DNA from: Bin34 sp963422415
GTDB lineage: Bacteria; Chloroflexota; Anaerolineae; Caldilineales; Caldilineaceae
Reading direction: 5' to 3'
DNA length: 64,000 bases
Assembly: GCA_963422415.1 (NCBI GenBank)
Contig: OY729430.1
Location: 2,108,001-2,172,000, forward strand
The notes beneath the pieces were generated by a model that saw only the letters and a list, made by a program, of their open reading frames with translations, was not told the origin of the DNA and made no database searches. Within the stretch, counting starts at the first letter, position 1, and each line of letters opens with the position of its first letter. Both the position numbers and the translations under genes were made by a program. This document shows, one piece after another, positions 35,045 through 43,369 of the stretch.

Positions 35045-38000
35045 ATGTATTGGTCAAGCATGCACGCCTCTGTACTGGCACAGGCCTTCGGCACCATACT
35101 GGGCAGATCTGAATCAGGATCCGTTGCCTTTGTACGTTGTTTGGCATCCGATGTAGTGCTGGCTTTGGTCCGAGATGCCCAATTCACTGTGAAGGATTGG
35201 GCCATATGGCGCGTCGCCGATACGGCAGGACAACGCACGATCACTGCAGATCAGGCTGTAGCGATACGCGAGGAGAAACAACAGGCGGCCTTGTTGCTAG
35301 TGGACACCGCGTTGGCCGGCGCCGGAATGGACGGCATCTACAGTGCAGCGCGCGAGATATCCGAGAAAAACATCTTTGATGCGGCACACCGGCTAGCGCT
35401 AGGGAAAATTACGGCCGAGTACCGTCAATATGCTCAATCCGCGATCAAACAAGCATCTCGGCATGGGTATCGTTTGCAGGCAACGGCTTGGACGAAATTG
35501 GATTTTCTGTGCCGGATTGCGGAAACGGGACAGCATCCTGGAGCCTATCTCCCTTTGCTGGGACTTTGGCCTGTCAAAGGTGACGATCCGGATGCCTATG
35601 CCAAGGAGTTGGTCGTTTCAGGCATGTTCATCGATCGTCTCTTGGGGCCCCATACGATTAACCAACCATCCCGAAGCAGGATGGCGGCTCTGAGGTTGTT
35701 AGACCCCTCTCCGAAACAAGAAAAAGATCTGAAGATTTTTCTGGCGGCTGCCGCTACACAACCATTGCTCCCCGCGTTGGCAAGATTGGCCGACCAAACG
35801 CATTTGTGGATCAACGAACTGCACATTGAAGAGAGTGCACAGGAGATCCAGGGTATCGAACTGGTGCCTTGGCACACTAAATCGGGAAGGTTGACCAAGT
35901 GGTCAGGACTACAGGGAGACGATGCAGACGACTCGATCCCGATTCTCAACTTGCCGCTGGACAGCACACGGGCAGGTGGTAGTGCCGGCCGACTTGAGAT
36001 CCGATGGAAATCCAAGCCCGCAGTGCTGCCCAAAGGCAGTGTGGAATATGGCGTTGCCATCGTGACAGACTCGGACGTACTCGTGTCCAAATCGAGACTG
36101 CATGCGGAAACGAGCGTGGAGAAAATCGTTTTCAGCAACGATGATTTTGAATTGGAGGAAGATACGGTTGTCTACGCGCGCGCTGTCGTTGCCGTGACTG
36201 GCAAACCTGATATACCGTTACAAGAGAGCGAAGAATTCCGTATACGTTTCGGAGAGATGCAGGAGAGCGAGCAGAGTGGAAGCGGACAGATTGTTCAAAC
36301 TTTCAGCGAGGGGATCATTGAATTGGGAGACCGGAGCAGGGTTTCGGAAATCGCCGATACCATCGTCGCGAATCGTCCCTTTCCGGCAAACAATCTCAAA
36401 GAGGATGGGAAAGGATTTGTCAGCCTGCACATTCCGCAATCCGCAAAACGTTTTCGGGTACATCAATCTCCTCTGGTACAGCAATTAACCCGCCTCTGGC
36501 AGAAACACAATGGGGCCTTGGGACGCTGGTGTCTCAAAGTCTCGGATGCCGGTCTGCTGGTTGAGGACCCGAGTTTTGTGCATTTCGCTGCCTATTCGTC
36601 GTCACCGCTGCAGGAAATGTGGGACCGTGCAGTCGTGGCCAGTCAAAAGATGGCGGAACTACATGCGGCGATCGGTGGTGTGGGACAGATATATGACGAA
36701 AATGTCCCCGCGCTTTCCCATATCCTGAAAGAATATCTTCTGGCTTGGGTGAACCTGCTGGATCGCGGCGCACCAGAACTGGCCTTGGCCAATACCGTTG
36801 AAGTACAGTCCCGGTCTGGCAAGACCTTGGGCCTGATTGTTCTGCCTAGCCATCCATTGCGGGTGGCATGGCTTGCAGCGTACGACAACCTGGTTTTCCA
36901 TGCTGCCTTTGATCAAGGAGTGACTCCCCAAGACATTCGACACGAATTCAAGAGGTTGGATGGCTTTCTGTTTCCGCCCATGTTGCCGGTGCCAGAGGCC
37001 TCCGATGTACCCTCTGGCAGTTCTTTCGTGTTTGCCGACACCCTAGGGTTTCACACCGTGGGTATGGTGCTTGACAGCGACTTGGAACCCAAAGCTACGA
37101 CAGCCATTCTTGCGCGTATGTTGGGAGATAGCACCGTGGAAGAGGCTGCACCGACTCTGGGCAGCAAGAGTGCCAATGTCTTGGGGGACGAGATCAAAAA
37201 ATATCTGGGCTGTCACTATGACGCAAATCCCCTCCACATGCACGCACTGAGAGCGGGAGACGGCATGACGGTAGTACGGGCGCTCGGCCAGGTGGAGGAC
37301 CGCACCGGTGAAGAGACAGAGGACGATGCCGCGGAAGTATCGGAGCGACAGGCATTTGTATTGGAACTCTATCCGTCCGCGGCGCAACGCGAAGTGGCTG
37401 GACGCTTCATTGCAGAGGCGCAGCAGAAACGCCGCACGGGTGCCGGCAGCGTATCTCCCGAAGACCGTTGGATGCTGGAATCGCTTGGCTTGCCAGGTGG
37501 CGTAAACATGCCCCAACTGCGCTGGGCGCGTAAGGAGGTGCCGGAACCTGACCGCGCTGCCCATCTGGCGGTGGGCTTTAATACTTTCCAGTCCAGTGTC
37601 ACCGCCGAGGCCGAGCCTAATGTACGCAGTTCCTTCCACGCATTTGGTCTGCTGTCCTTTTTTGACCGGGAATTCATGCATAATCCCGCTGTGCTGCGCA
37701 GCACACTGCCCGTTGCGGACCAAGGCGAATCACATCCGGACAGTCCCAAACATACTGACCGTCTGATGAAATTGCAGCGGGCTATCCAGAAGCTGGTAGC
37801 TCGCAATATCGGTACAGAAGGCGCTTGGCCTGTGTTGAAAACAGAAATACCGCCAGCCCAACAGAACAGTCTGCAACAGCTCCATAGGTTAAGCGATTGG
37901 GTCATCACCCTAGACCGGAACGCGGGCATTGAATTTTTCGATTCACCCCGGGACGACAAGAAGACCTATGACGCCTATGTGATCGACTGCGTTCCGGAAC

Positions 38001-39970
38001 GCGAGGATCTGGGGTGTCTCCAGATGATCACATCTACCAGCAATCTGGACGAAATGTGCGATCTGGTGGGCGGTGCGCTTGACCAAATGGGTCTCAGGCG
38101 CAGCTCCGACAATGCACAGTTTCTTATAGAGAGTCTCAAGGCTCTTAGTGGACGGCTGGCCATTCGTCTTACTGGTTATCACTTGGCGTCCACTTCGGAA
38201 CTGATTGCCTTGGCGCTGGCCTATGCACACTGCCGCGCCGCCCCGTCTAGTGACAATGAATGTTGGCTCTCACTTGAAAAAGGTTACCTTGTACCGGTTG
38301 ACGATATTCCCGATCTGTTGCCGCCGGCAGACTACACAACCGGTACCAACAACAGGATACGCCGCCCCGACTTCATTCATGTATCGGCGACACGGCGTGG
38401 ACTGTGCTTCCGCTTCATAGAAGTGAAGTACCGCAGACACCTTGGGACAGTGTCCGCTCCCGAACTGCTAAGCAGCATTCGGGATCAAGTCGAAAACCTG
38501 CATACACGGTGGCACGCCCACTATGGTCCGGAGGAGAAGCGACAGGTTATCAGAGCCATCCGATGCGCCCGGTTGGCGCGGGTATTGCGTTTCTACGCGG
38601 ACAAGGCCCGCCGGCACTATCTGTCCGCGGAACAGCACCAGAGCATAGTCAAGGAAATCGATCGCATGATCGAAAAGGGTCAGGATTACAAATTTGCACA
38701 AAGTCCAGAAGGCAATCGCGGCTGGATATTCTGTCCCGAGTACAACCGAGAGGGACCCAACCGGATTTCTCCCCACGGCTGGGATGTTCAAATCTTTCTT
38801 TTCGGTCCTGGACTGCTGCCAAGGCTGAATACCGGAACAGCCATTTCCGTGTCTCAGCCCGAGCCGGAAGAACCCCCAGATGTTCGGGGCCCTGCACTGC
38901 CAACCCCTGCAGCCGAGCCACAAGTCTGTCTGGGACACGATGCAATCACCGATGACGCTGTCACTTGGCCCGTGATGCTAAAAGCCAACCCTCATCTCCT
39001 GCTGGCAGGGTTGCCTGGCATGGGCAAGACCACGTGTCTTCTGAACCTGTGCCACCAGCTGGTAGCGGCCGGCATTCGTCCTATCGTTTTTTCCTATCAC
39101 CATGATATTGACGCGAAGCTGGAAGGCCTCTCAACCATTCACTATATTGATTGCGATGGCATGAGTTTCAATCCACTGCGGGTATGGGATCGCTCTTCAT
39201 CCAAGGCCCATCTGGATGTAGCAGGTGCATTGCGAGATATTTTCGCGGCGATTTTTCCCGACCTCGGTGATCTCCAGAGCGAGCGTATTCGTACGGCCGT
39301 CAAGCAAAGTTTCGAGGAACTGGGGTGGGGTAATGCCCAGGCGGACTCGGCAATCTTGGAGGAACCAAAATTCAGGCGTTTCGTGGAGATTTTGCGCACG
39401 GAAAGCCGGCCGGATCGCAGGTTGCTGGCCCGTTTAGATGAACTGGACGACTACGATTTCTTCGTGCTCCGGGAAGCCCACTTGAACCTGTGGGAGATCG
39501 ATCATCCGATTGTCATCCGCATTCACGGGACACAGAACGAGAACCTGCAGAAAGCTTTCGCGGCGCTGGTTTTCTATGGTCTCTACAAGGACATGTTTCG
39601 ACGGGGGTTGCAAGATCGCATCACCCACGCTGTGATTTTTGACGAAGCGCATCGCGCCTCGGGTCTCAAACTGGTGCCTACCATGGCCAAGGAGTGTCGC
39701 AAGTACGGCATATCGCTGATCCTGGCTTCACAGGAAGCGCGAGATTTCAACGTGTCTCTTTTCTCCGCCATAGCGAACTATTTGATGCTGAGACTGACCG
39801 AAACGGATGCCAAGTCGCTGGTCCGCAATGTAGCCGGGGCACGGCAGGAGCGAGATTTGACCGACAAAGTAAAGCAGATGGCGCGATTCAAGGCTCTGTA
39901 CTTTCAGGAAGGCAAAGACCGTCCCGTGGAAGTGAATCTCCTGCCAGAAATTCGGCCGGATCACGCCTGA
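35045..39970 (+). CDS. HerA/FtsK-like ATPase with embedded PD-(D/E)XK motif (MAD8/DptH-like)
   Basis: 1641 residues. The first ~1000 are unassigned, probably a large alpha/beta scaffold. Around 1100-1170 lies a nuclease-like motif: D1109 in RRPDFIHV, then E1126-x-K1128 in FIEVKYRRH, with a downstream Gln helix (SIRDQVENLH). The C-terminal ~340 residues form a HerA/FtsK-type ATPase: Walker A GLPGMGKT (1322-1329), SFNPLRVW, Walker B AVIFDEAHRA (D1533, E1534), and the sensor-like ISLILASQEARDF. This matches the layout of DptH and of the ATP-binding protein MAD8, large ATPases thought to pump or scan DNA. The start is set by ggga just upstream and one base of spacing from the preceding stop. It is the last gene of the cassette and the likely DNA-acting effector (inference). 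Confidence 0.82.
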   Translation: MYWSSMHASVLAQAFGTILGRSESGSVAFVRCLASDVVLALVRDAQFTVKDWAIWRVADTAGQRTITADQAVAIREEKQQAALLLVDTALAGAGMDGIYSAAREISEKNIFDAAHRLALGKITAEYRQYAQSAIKQASRHGYRLQATAWTKLDFLCRIAETGQHPGAYLPLLGLWPVKGDDPDAYAKELVVSGMFIDRLLGPHTINQPSRSRMAALRLLDPSPKQEKDLKIFLAAAATQPLLPALARLADQTHLWINELHIEESAQEIQGIELVPWHTKSGRLTKWSGLQGDDADDSIPILNLPLDSTRAGGSAGRLEIRWKSKPAVLPKGSVEYGVAIVTDSDVLVSKSRLHAETSVEKIVFSNDDFELEEDTVVYARAVVAVTGKPDIPLQESEEFRIRFGEMQESEQSGSGQIVQTFSEGIIELGDRSRVSEIADTIVANRPFPANNLKEDGKGFVSLHIPQSAKRFRVHQSPLVQQLTRLWQKHNGALGRWCLKVSDAGLLVEDPSFVHFAAYSSSPLQEMWDRAVVASQKMAELHAAIGGVGQIYDENVPALSHILKEYLLAWVNLLDRGAPELALANTVEVQSRSGKTLGLIVLPSHPLRVAWLAAYDNLVFHAAFDQGVTPQDIRHEFKRLDGFLFPPMLPVPEASDVPSGSSFVFADTLGFHTVGMVLDSDLEPKATTAILARMLGDSTVEEAAPTLGSKSANVLGDEIKKYLGCHYDANPLHMHALRAGDGMTVVRALGQVEDRTGEETEDDAAEVSERQAFVLELYPSAAQREVAGRFIAEAQQKRRTGAGSVSPEDRWMLESLGLPGGVNMPQLRWARKEVPEPDRAAHLAVGFNTFQSSVTAEAEPNVRSSFHAFGLLSFFDREFMHNPAVLRSTLPVADQGESHPDSPKHTDRLMKLQRAIQKLVARNIGTEGAWPVLKTEIPPAQQNSLQQLHRLSDWVITLDRNAGIEFFDSPRDDKKTYDAYVIDCVPEREDLGCLQMITSTSNLDEMCDLVGGALDQMGLRRSSDNAQFLIESLKALSGRLAIRLTGYHLASTSELIALALAYAHCRAAPSSDNECWLSLEKGYLVPVDDIPDLLPPADYTTGTNNRIRRPDFIHVSATRRGLCFRFIEVKYRRHLGTVSAPELLSSIRDQVENLHTRWHAHYGPEEKRQVIRAIRCARLARVLRFYADKARRHYLSAEQHQSIVKEIDRMIEKGQDYKFAQSPEGNRGWIFCPEYNREGPNRISPHGWDVQIFLFGPGLLPRLNTGTAISVSQPEPEEPPDVRGPALPTPAAEPQVCLGHDAITDDAVTWPVMLKANPHLLLAGLPGMGKTTCLLNLCHQLVAAGIRPIVFSYHHDIDAKLEGLSTIHYIDCDGMSFNPLRVWDRSSSKAHLDVAGALRDIFAAIFPDLGDLQSERIRTAVKQSFEELGWGNAQADSAILEEPKFRRFVEILRTESRPDRRLLARLDELDDYDFFVLREAHLNLWEIDHPIVIRIHGTQNENLQKAFAALVFYGLYKDMFRRGLQDRITHAVIFDEAHRASGLKLVPTMAKECRKYGISLILASQEARDFNVSLFSAIANYLMLRLTETDAKSLVRNVAGARQERDLTDKVKQMARFKALYFQEGKDRPVEVNLLPEIRPDHA

Positions 39971-40714
39971 GCATCCGCAACATCCGAACATCAAAAAGCT
40001 GGGAACAGGGAACTGCCTCCGGCTGTGTTGCGCTGTTCAGTTGCAGTGGAATCTATTCAGCCGCAGCCCGTTGGAGATTCACGTGTACCCATCGGCTGCA
40101 AGGTCTTCGGCATCACGCCGGTTTCTGGCAGAATCAGGGGCCCTGTACATCAGCTAGCAGCGCAGTGGCTCGCTCCAAGTGAAGCGAATGCAGCTTGGGC
40201 CACAATACAGAGCTGAGGTGCATATGAGGGCAGAGAATTACCCTGCAAGATTGCTCCGGCCTTCCGATGCCAGGATGTCGTAGCCATCCCTCCCCTGCCG
40301 CGTGAGAGATGATATTGCCGCGTCCCCGAGCCGTCTTGGCGCACAACTTGAACGATGACCTGAAGGGTCCTTGCGCCAGTAGGCCAGCATGAGACATCGT
40401 GCTGTGGACACACCGGGTTTCCGCCAGCGGAAACTCCTGCACTCATCGGCATTGTTCCGTTACGCTTCATCTGGCATCGGATGAGATGGTCATTGTCAGA
40501 ATACTGGACAGCCCTGCCTAGGGTTGTTTCGGACTTTCGTTCAGGCCCAACGTATACAGGTCAGAATAGAACCTACTCGGATACTTGGCCACCAAGATAT
40601 GGATTCTGTTTCCTTGAGGGTTCCCGGCCAGGGCACCTAACTATGGCTGTTGCCAGCCCTGCAGGACGATCTTCAATCAATTTGGGGACTTGCAGGACAA
40701 TGACGCCCCAGCGC
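39971..40714. other. Intergenic region closing the accessory stretch
   Basis: 744 bases between the cassette and a minus-strand catabolic operon that ends here. No gene, tRNA, integrase or transposase remnant was found, and no direct repeat that would mark an attachment site. Confidence 0.45.
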
Positions 40715-41545
40715 TCAATGCATGGATCTTCTGAGGTACGCGGCACTCTCTGCAGCCGCTTCCAAGGGGCTGACCACATCCAGCTGGGTATGATGCAGCG
40801 TCACGAATCCCGTATATCCCAGATCTTGCAACCAGCCCATAATCTCCAGCATGTCAATACCTGTCGGATCCGTAAATCGCAGTAGCTCGGAAGGCGTTGC
40901 ACCGCGCGTCCATGTCTGCATGATCAGTGAACCTCCCACTACGGGCACATGATTCTGCAGGTATACATTGAAGAGAAAAGGTTGCAAGCGCTGCAGTGTA
41001 TCCCAGCCGTATGCCTGGCCGCACAGAGCCAGGTTGGCCGGTTCATAGATAAGACCGAAGTTGGGTCTATCGATGCGCTGCAGTACATCCAAAGAGCCTG
41101 ATACGGTTTCGAAGAGACTTTGCGTATGGCACTGATGAGCCAGTCGAATCTGCCGTTCGTGGGCTTCATCGGCCGCCCGCCGGGCAGCCCGAATATCCTC
41201 TTCGGTCTTGAGGCAGACTCGAATGAGATTGCAACGGAGGTCTTGGCACAGATCCAGGTAGGGCTCAATGTTGCGTAGGCAATCCGGGCCCGCCGCACTG
41301 TTTTCGGGCACGGCAAAATCCCCTGTTACCATCGAAACCTCCAGTTTCTGTACCTCCAGCTCGCGTAGAATGGCCTGTCTCTGAACCCCATGGCTATCTA
41401 TGGATATCACCGAGGCTCTCATGCACAGGGCATCGTAACCAGCTTCCTTGGCTGCCTGCGCCAAGCGAGCAAACGGTACAGTGGAAATGCGCTTGTTGGT
41501 GAAACTTTCGGCCACTCGGACCGATAGAGAAAGCTGCATTGACAT
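40715..41545 (-). CDS. Sugar phosphate isomerase/epimerase-like TIM-barrel protein
   Basis: About 276 residues of the xylose-isomerase-like (AP-endonuclease 2) superfamily. The barrel strands show conserved metal-site features: FARLAQAAKEAGYDALCMRA, IRLAHQCHTQSLFET, FGLIYEPANLALCG (the Glu/Asp position before the hydrophobic loop), and a final GFVTLHHTQ. The frame is open 35 codons further upstream, but that part is not family-like; ATGs at 41545 and 41539 are the candidates. Such enzymes convert keto-sugars or inositol-type intermediates. It is the third gene of a minus-strand operon with a glycoside hydrolase and an amidohydrolase. Confidence 0.75.
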   Translation of the reverse strand: MSMQLSLSVRVAESFTNKRISTVPFARLAQAAKEAGYDALCMRASVISIDSHGVQRQAILRELEVQKLEVSMVTGDFAVPENSAAGPDCLRNIEPYLDLCQDLRCNLIRVCLKTEEDIRAARRAADEAHERQIRLAHQCHTQSLFETVSGSLDVLQRIDRPNFGLIYEPANLALCGQAYGWDTLQRLQPFLFNVYLQNHVPVVGGSLIMQTWTRGATPSELLRFTDPTGIDMLEIMGWLQDLGYTGFVTLHHTQLDVVSPLEAAAESAAYLRRSMH

Positions 41546-41748
41546 GGTGAAGTTCCAAGATTGCACTCTTTGTATTGTGTGGACTATGGATATGGATCCT
41601 ACTGTGACTGCAAGGGGACCAAAAGGGCGTGCGCTGGCTTCAAGTCTCAACCCGCCGGAGACCCATGCTCCCTACCATGCAGCCAAAATCCCTGTTTCGC
41701 CTAATAGCGCCGGTAGTTTTACCCCGAAGACCTTTTGGCAGCGCCATG

Positions 41749-43359
41749 TCACGCGGCGTGGACCACATCTCCAGCCACTACCGTGAGCCGCGAGGATGTC
41801 CGGGCCAAGTCAGATTCACTGCAGGTGAGCAGATTGCAGGTAGGCACAAAGAAATCGGCTCTCCATCCGGTCCCAATGACACCAATTTCTCTTTCCCAAC
41901 CTTCCAGATAGGCGGCATCCACGCTATAACCTTGGATTAGCTGCGCCCTGTGCAGCTTCTGTGCCGGGTACCAACCGGGCAATCCCGATTCATCGCCTTG
42001 GCGCCGGCGCGTAGCGCCGGCAAACATGCCCCAAAAGGGATTCGGGGATTCCACGGGAGCATCAGATCCATAGGCCAGCCGCACCCCCTGCTGCAACAGG
42101 GTCTGAAAGGCATACGCAGTCCGCCCTCTATGCCCCCAGTAGGCATCCACCAGATCCTTGTCCTGCGTGGCGTGTATGGGCTGGACGGCGCCGGACACTT
42201 CCAACTCTCGCAGACGGGGCATGTCCTCGGACTGTATGACCTGCACATGTTCAATGCGGTGCCGCCGGTCCGCCGGCGCCACCCCCATTTCCCGCTCGAC
42301 TCGGCGCAGCGTCTCCAAGACATCCAACACGTCATGGACAGCCCGATCCCCGATGGCATGAATGGCGGAGGCAATGCCATGGCGCGTGGCCTGCAACGCA
42401 CATTCCAGCATCTCTTCCTTGTCAGTCACCGCCATGCCGTAGTTGTCCGGTTCTCCTACATAGGGATCGATCATCAAGGCGGTTCGGGGGCCCAGAGCTC
42501 CATCCGCGAACATCTTGAGGCCGCCAATACGGAACCACGCGCCGCCCAAAGGCCCGCGCAGGCCGAAGGCAATTGCGTCGGCCAACTGGTCCCGGGCGAT
42601 ATGGTTTGCCGCCCGCAAGCGCAGCTGATCGCGCCGCAACATACTCTGGAACATCTCCAGCCCCAAGCGGCCGTCAAAGTCGTGGACGGAGGTTATGCCC
42701 CATGCGTGAAGTTGTTTTTGCGCATGAAGAGCGGCTTCCAGCGCCTGGGCTTCGGAGGGGGCGGGAATCTGATCAGCCACCAGCTGAATCGCGGGGCCTT
42801 CCAATAGCAACCCAGTGGGTTGTCTGTCCTCTTGTCGGACAATCTCTCCTCCTTCCGGAGACCAAGTTCCCGCCGGGATCGAGGCGGCGCGCAGCGCCGC
42901 GGAGCTGGCTACGCCGGCATGACCACTCTTGGCATACAGCAGCGTTGGCGTGTCCGGCCCCACCGCTTCATCCAGATCCTGTGCCGTGGGGAATCGATTC
43001 TCTGGCCACAGATTCTGATCCCAGCCGCGTCCGCGGATCCAGCTGCCTGGAGCCAGGGTCTTGGCCTTCTGGGAGAGCTGTTCCTTGACTTCACGCAACG
43101 AGGCTGTCCCTTGCAGATCCAACTCCTGCAATGAAAGGGCGTAGTTCACAAAGTGAATGTGGGAATCGCAAAGCCCGGGAAGAACCAGAGATCCTTCCAG
43201 ATCCAGGATTCGAGTCTTGGCGTCAGTCAGGTCTCGGGTGCAGCCTGAAGGCCCCATTCGGAGAAACCGTCCCTGCCCAACAGCGAATTCGCGGACTGCT
43301 GCGGATGGCGTGGTCCCCGTGTAGACCTGCGCGTTGCAAACTATCAGTTCAGCCGCCAT
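41749..43359 (-). CDS. YtcJ-like amidohydrolase
   Basis: A 536-residue metal-dependent amidohydrolase (Amidohydro_3). After the N-terminal beta-sandwich strand (IVCNAQVYTG), the metal-site motif LCDSHIHF gives H67 and H69; then come GGLKMFADGALG, IHAIGD, RIEHVQ and the final metal Asp in YGSDAPVES. The C-terminal return of the sandwich (GVIGTGWRADFFV) is present. It hydrolyses amide or ester bonds in an unknown compound and is predicted cytoplasmic. It lies 10 bases downstream of the glycoside hydrolase gene, so the two are surely co-transcribed. Confidence 0.9.
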   Translation of the reverse strand: MAAELIVCNAQVYTGTTPSAAVREFAVGQGRFLRMGPSGCTRDLTDAKTRILDLEGSLVLPGLCDSHIHFVNYALSLQELDLQGTASLREVKEQLSQKAKTLAPGSWIRGRGWDQNLWPENRFPTAQDLDEAVGPDTPTLLYAKSGHAGVASSAALRAASIPAGTWSPEGGEIVRQEDRQPTGLLLEGPAIQLVADQIPAPSEAQALEAALHAQKQLHAWGITSVHDFDGRLGLEMFQSMLRRDQLRLRAANHIARDQLADAIAFGLRGPLGGAWFRIGGLKMFADGALGPRTALMIDPYVGEPDNYGMAVTDKEEMLECALQATRHGIASAIHAIGDRAVHDVLDVLETLRRVEREMGVAPADRRHRIEHVQVIQSEDMPRLRELEVSGAVQPIHATQDKDLVDAYWGHRGRTAYAFQTLLQQGVRLAYGSDAPVESPNPFWGMFAGATRRRQGDESGLPGWYPAQKLHRAQLIQGYSVDAAYLEGWEREIGVIGTGWRADFFVPTCNLLTCSESDLARTSSRLTVVAGDVVHAA

Positions 43360-43369
43360 GGGAACGTCA

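Larger units (their letters stand above)
33098..35205 (+). repeat. Tandem duplication, unit 2
   Basis: Second copy of the 2.1 kb unit. Its left end is the decayed end of the kinase-NTPase gene and its right end is the intact start of the HerA/FtsK gene. The first ~165 bases from the scar into the gene are almost identical to unit 1, while later parts differ at many sites, suggesting either patchy gene conversion or uneven constraint. Confidence 0.88.

Noticed and set aside
27196..39970. BREX (PglW-containing) system
   Set aside because: The NERD-kinase front end recalls PglW, but there is no PglX methyltransferase, PglZ, BrxA/B or Lon-like gene, and the C-terminal NTPase and the HerA protein fit the Dpt/MAD group better.
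39971..40714. Possible integration site at the right end of the accessory region
   Set aside because: No tRNA, integrase or direct repeat matching the left border region was found.
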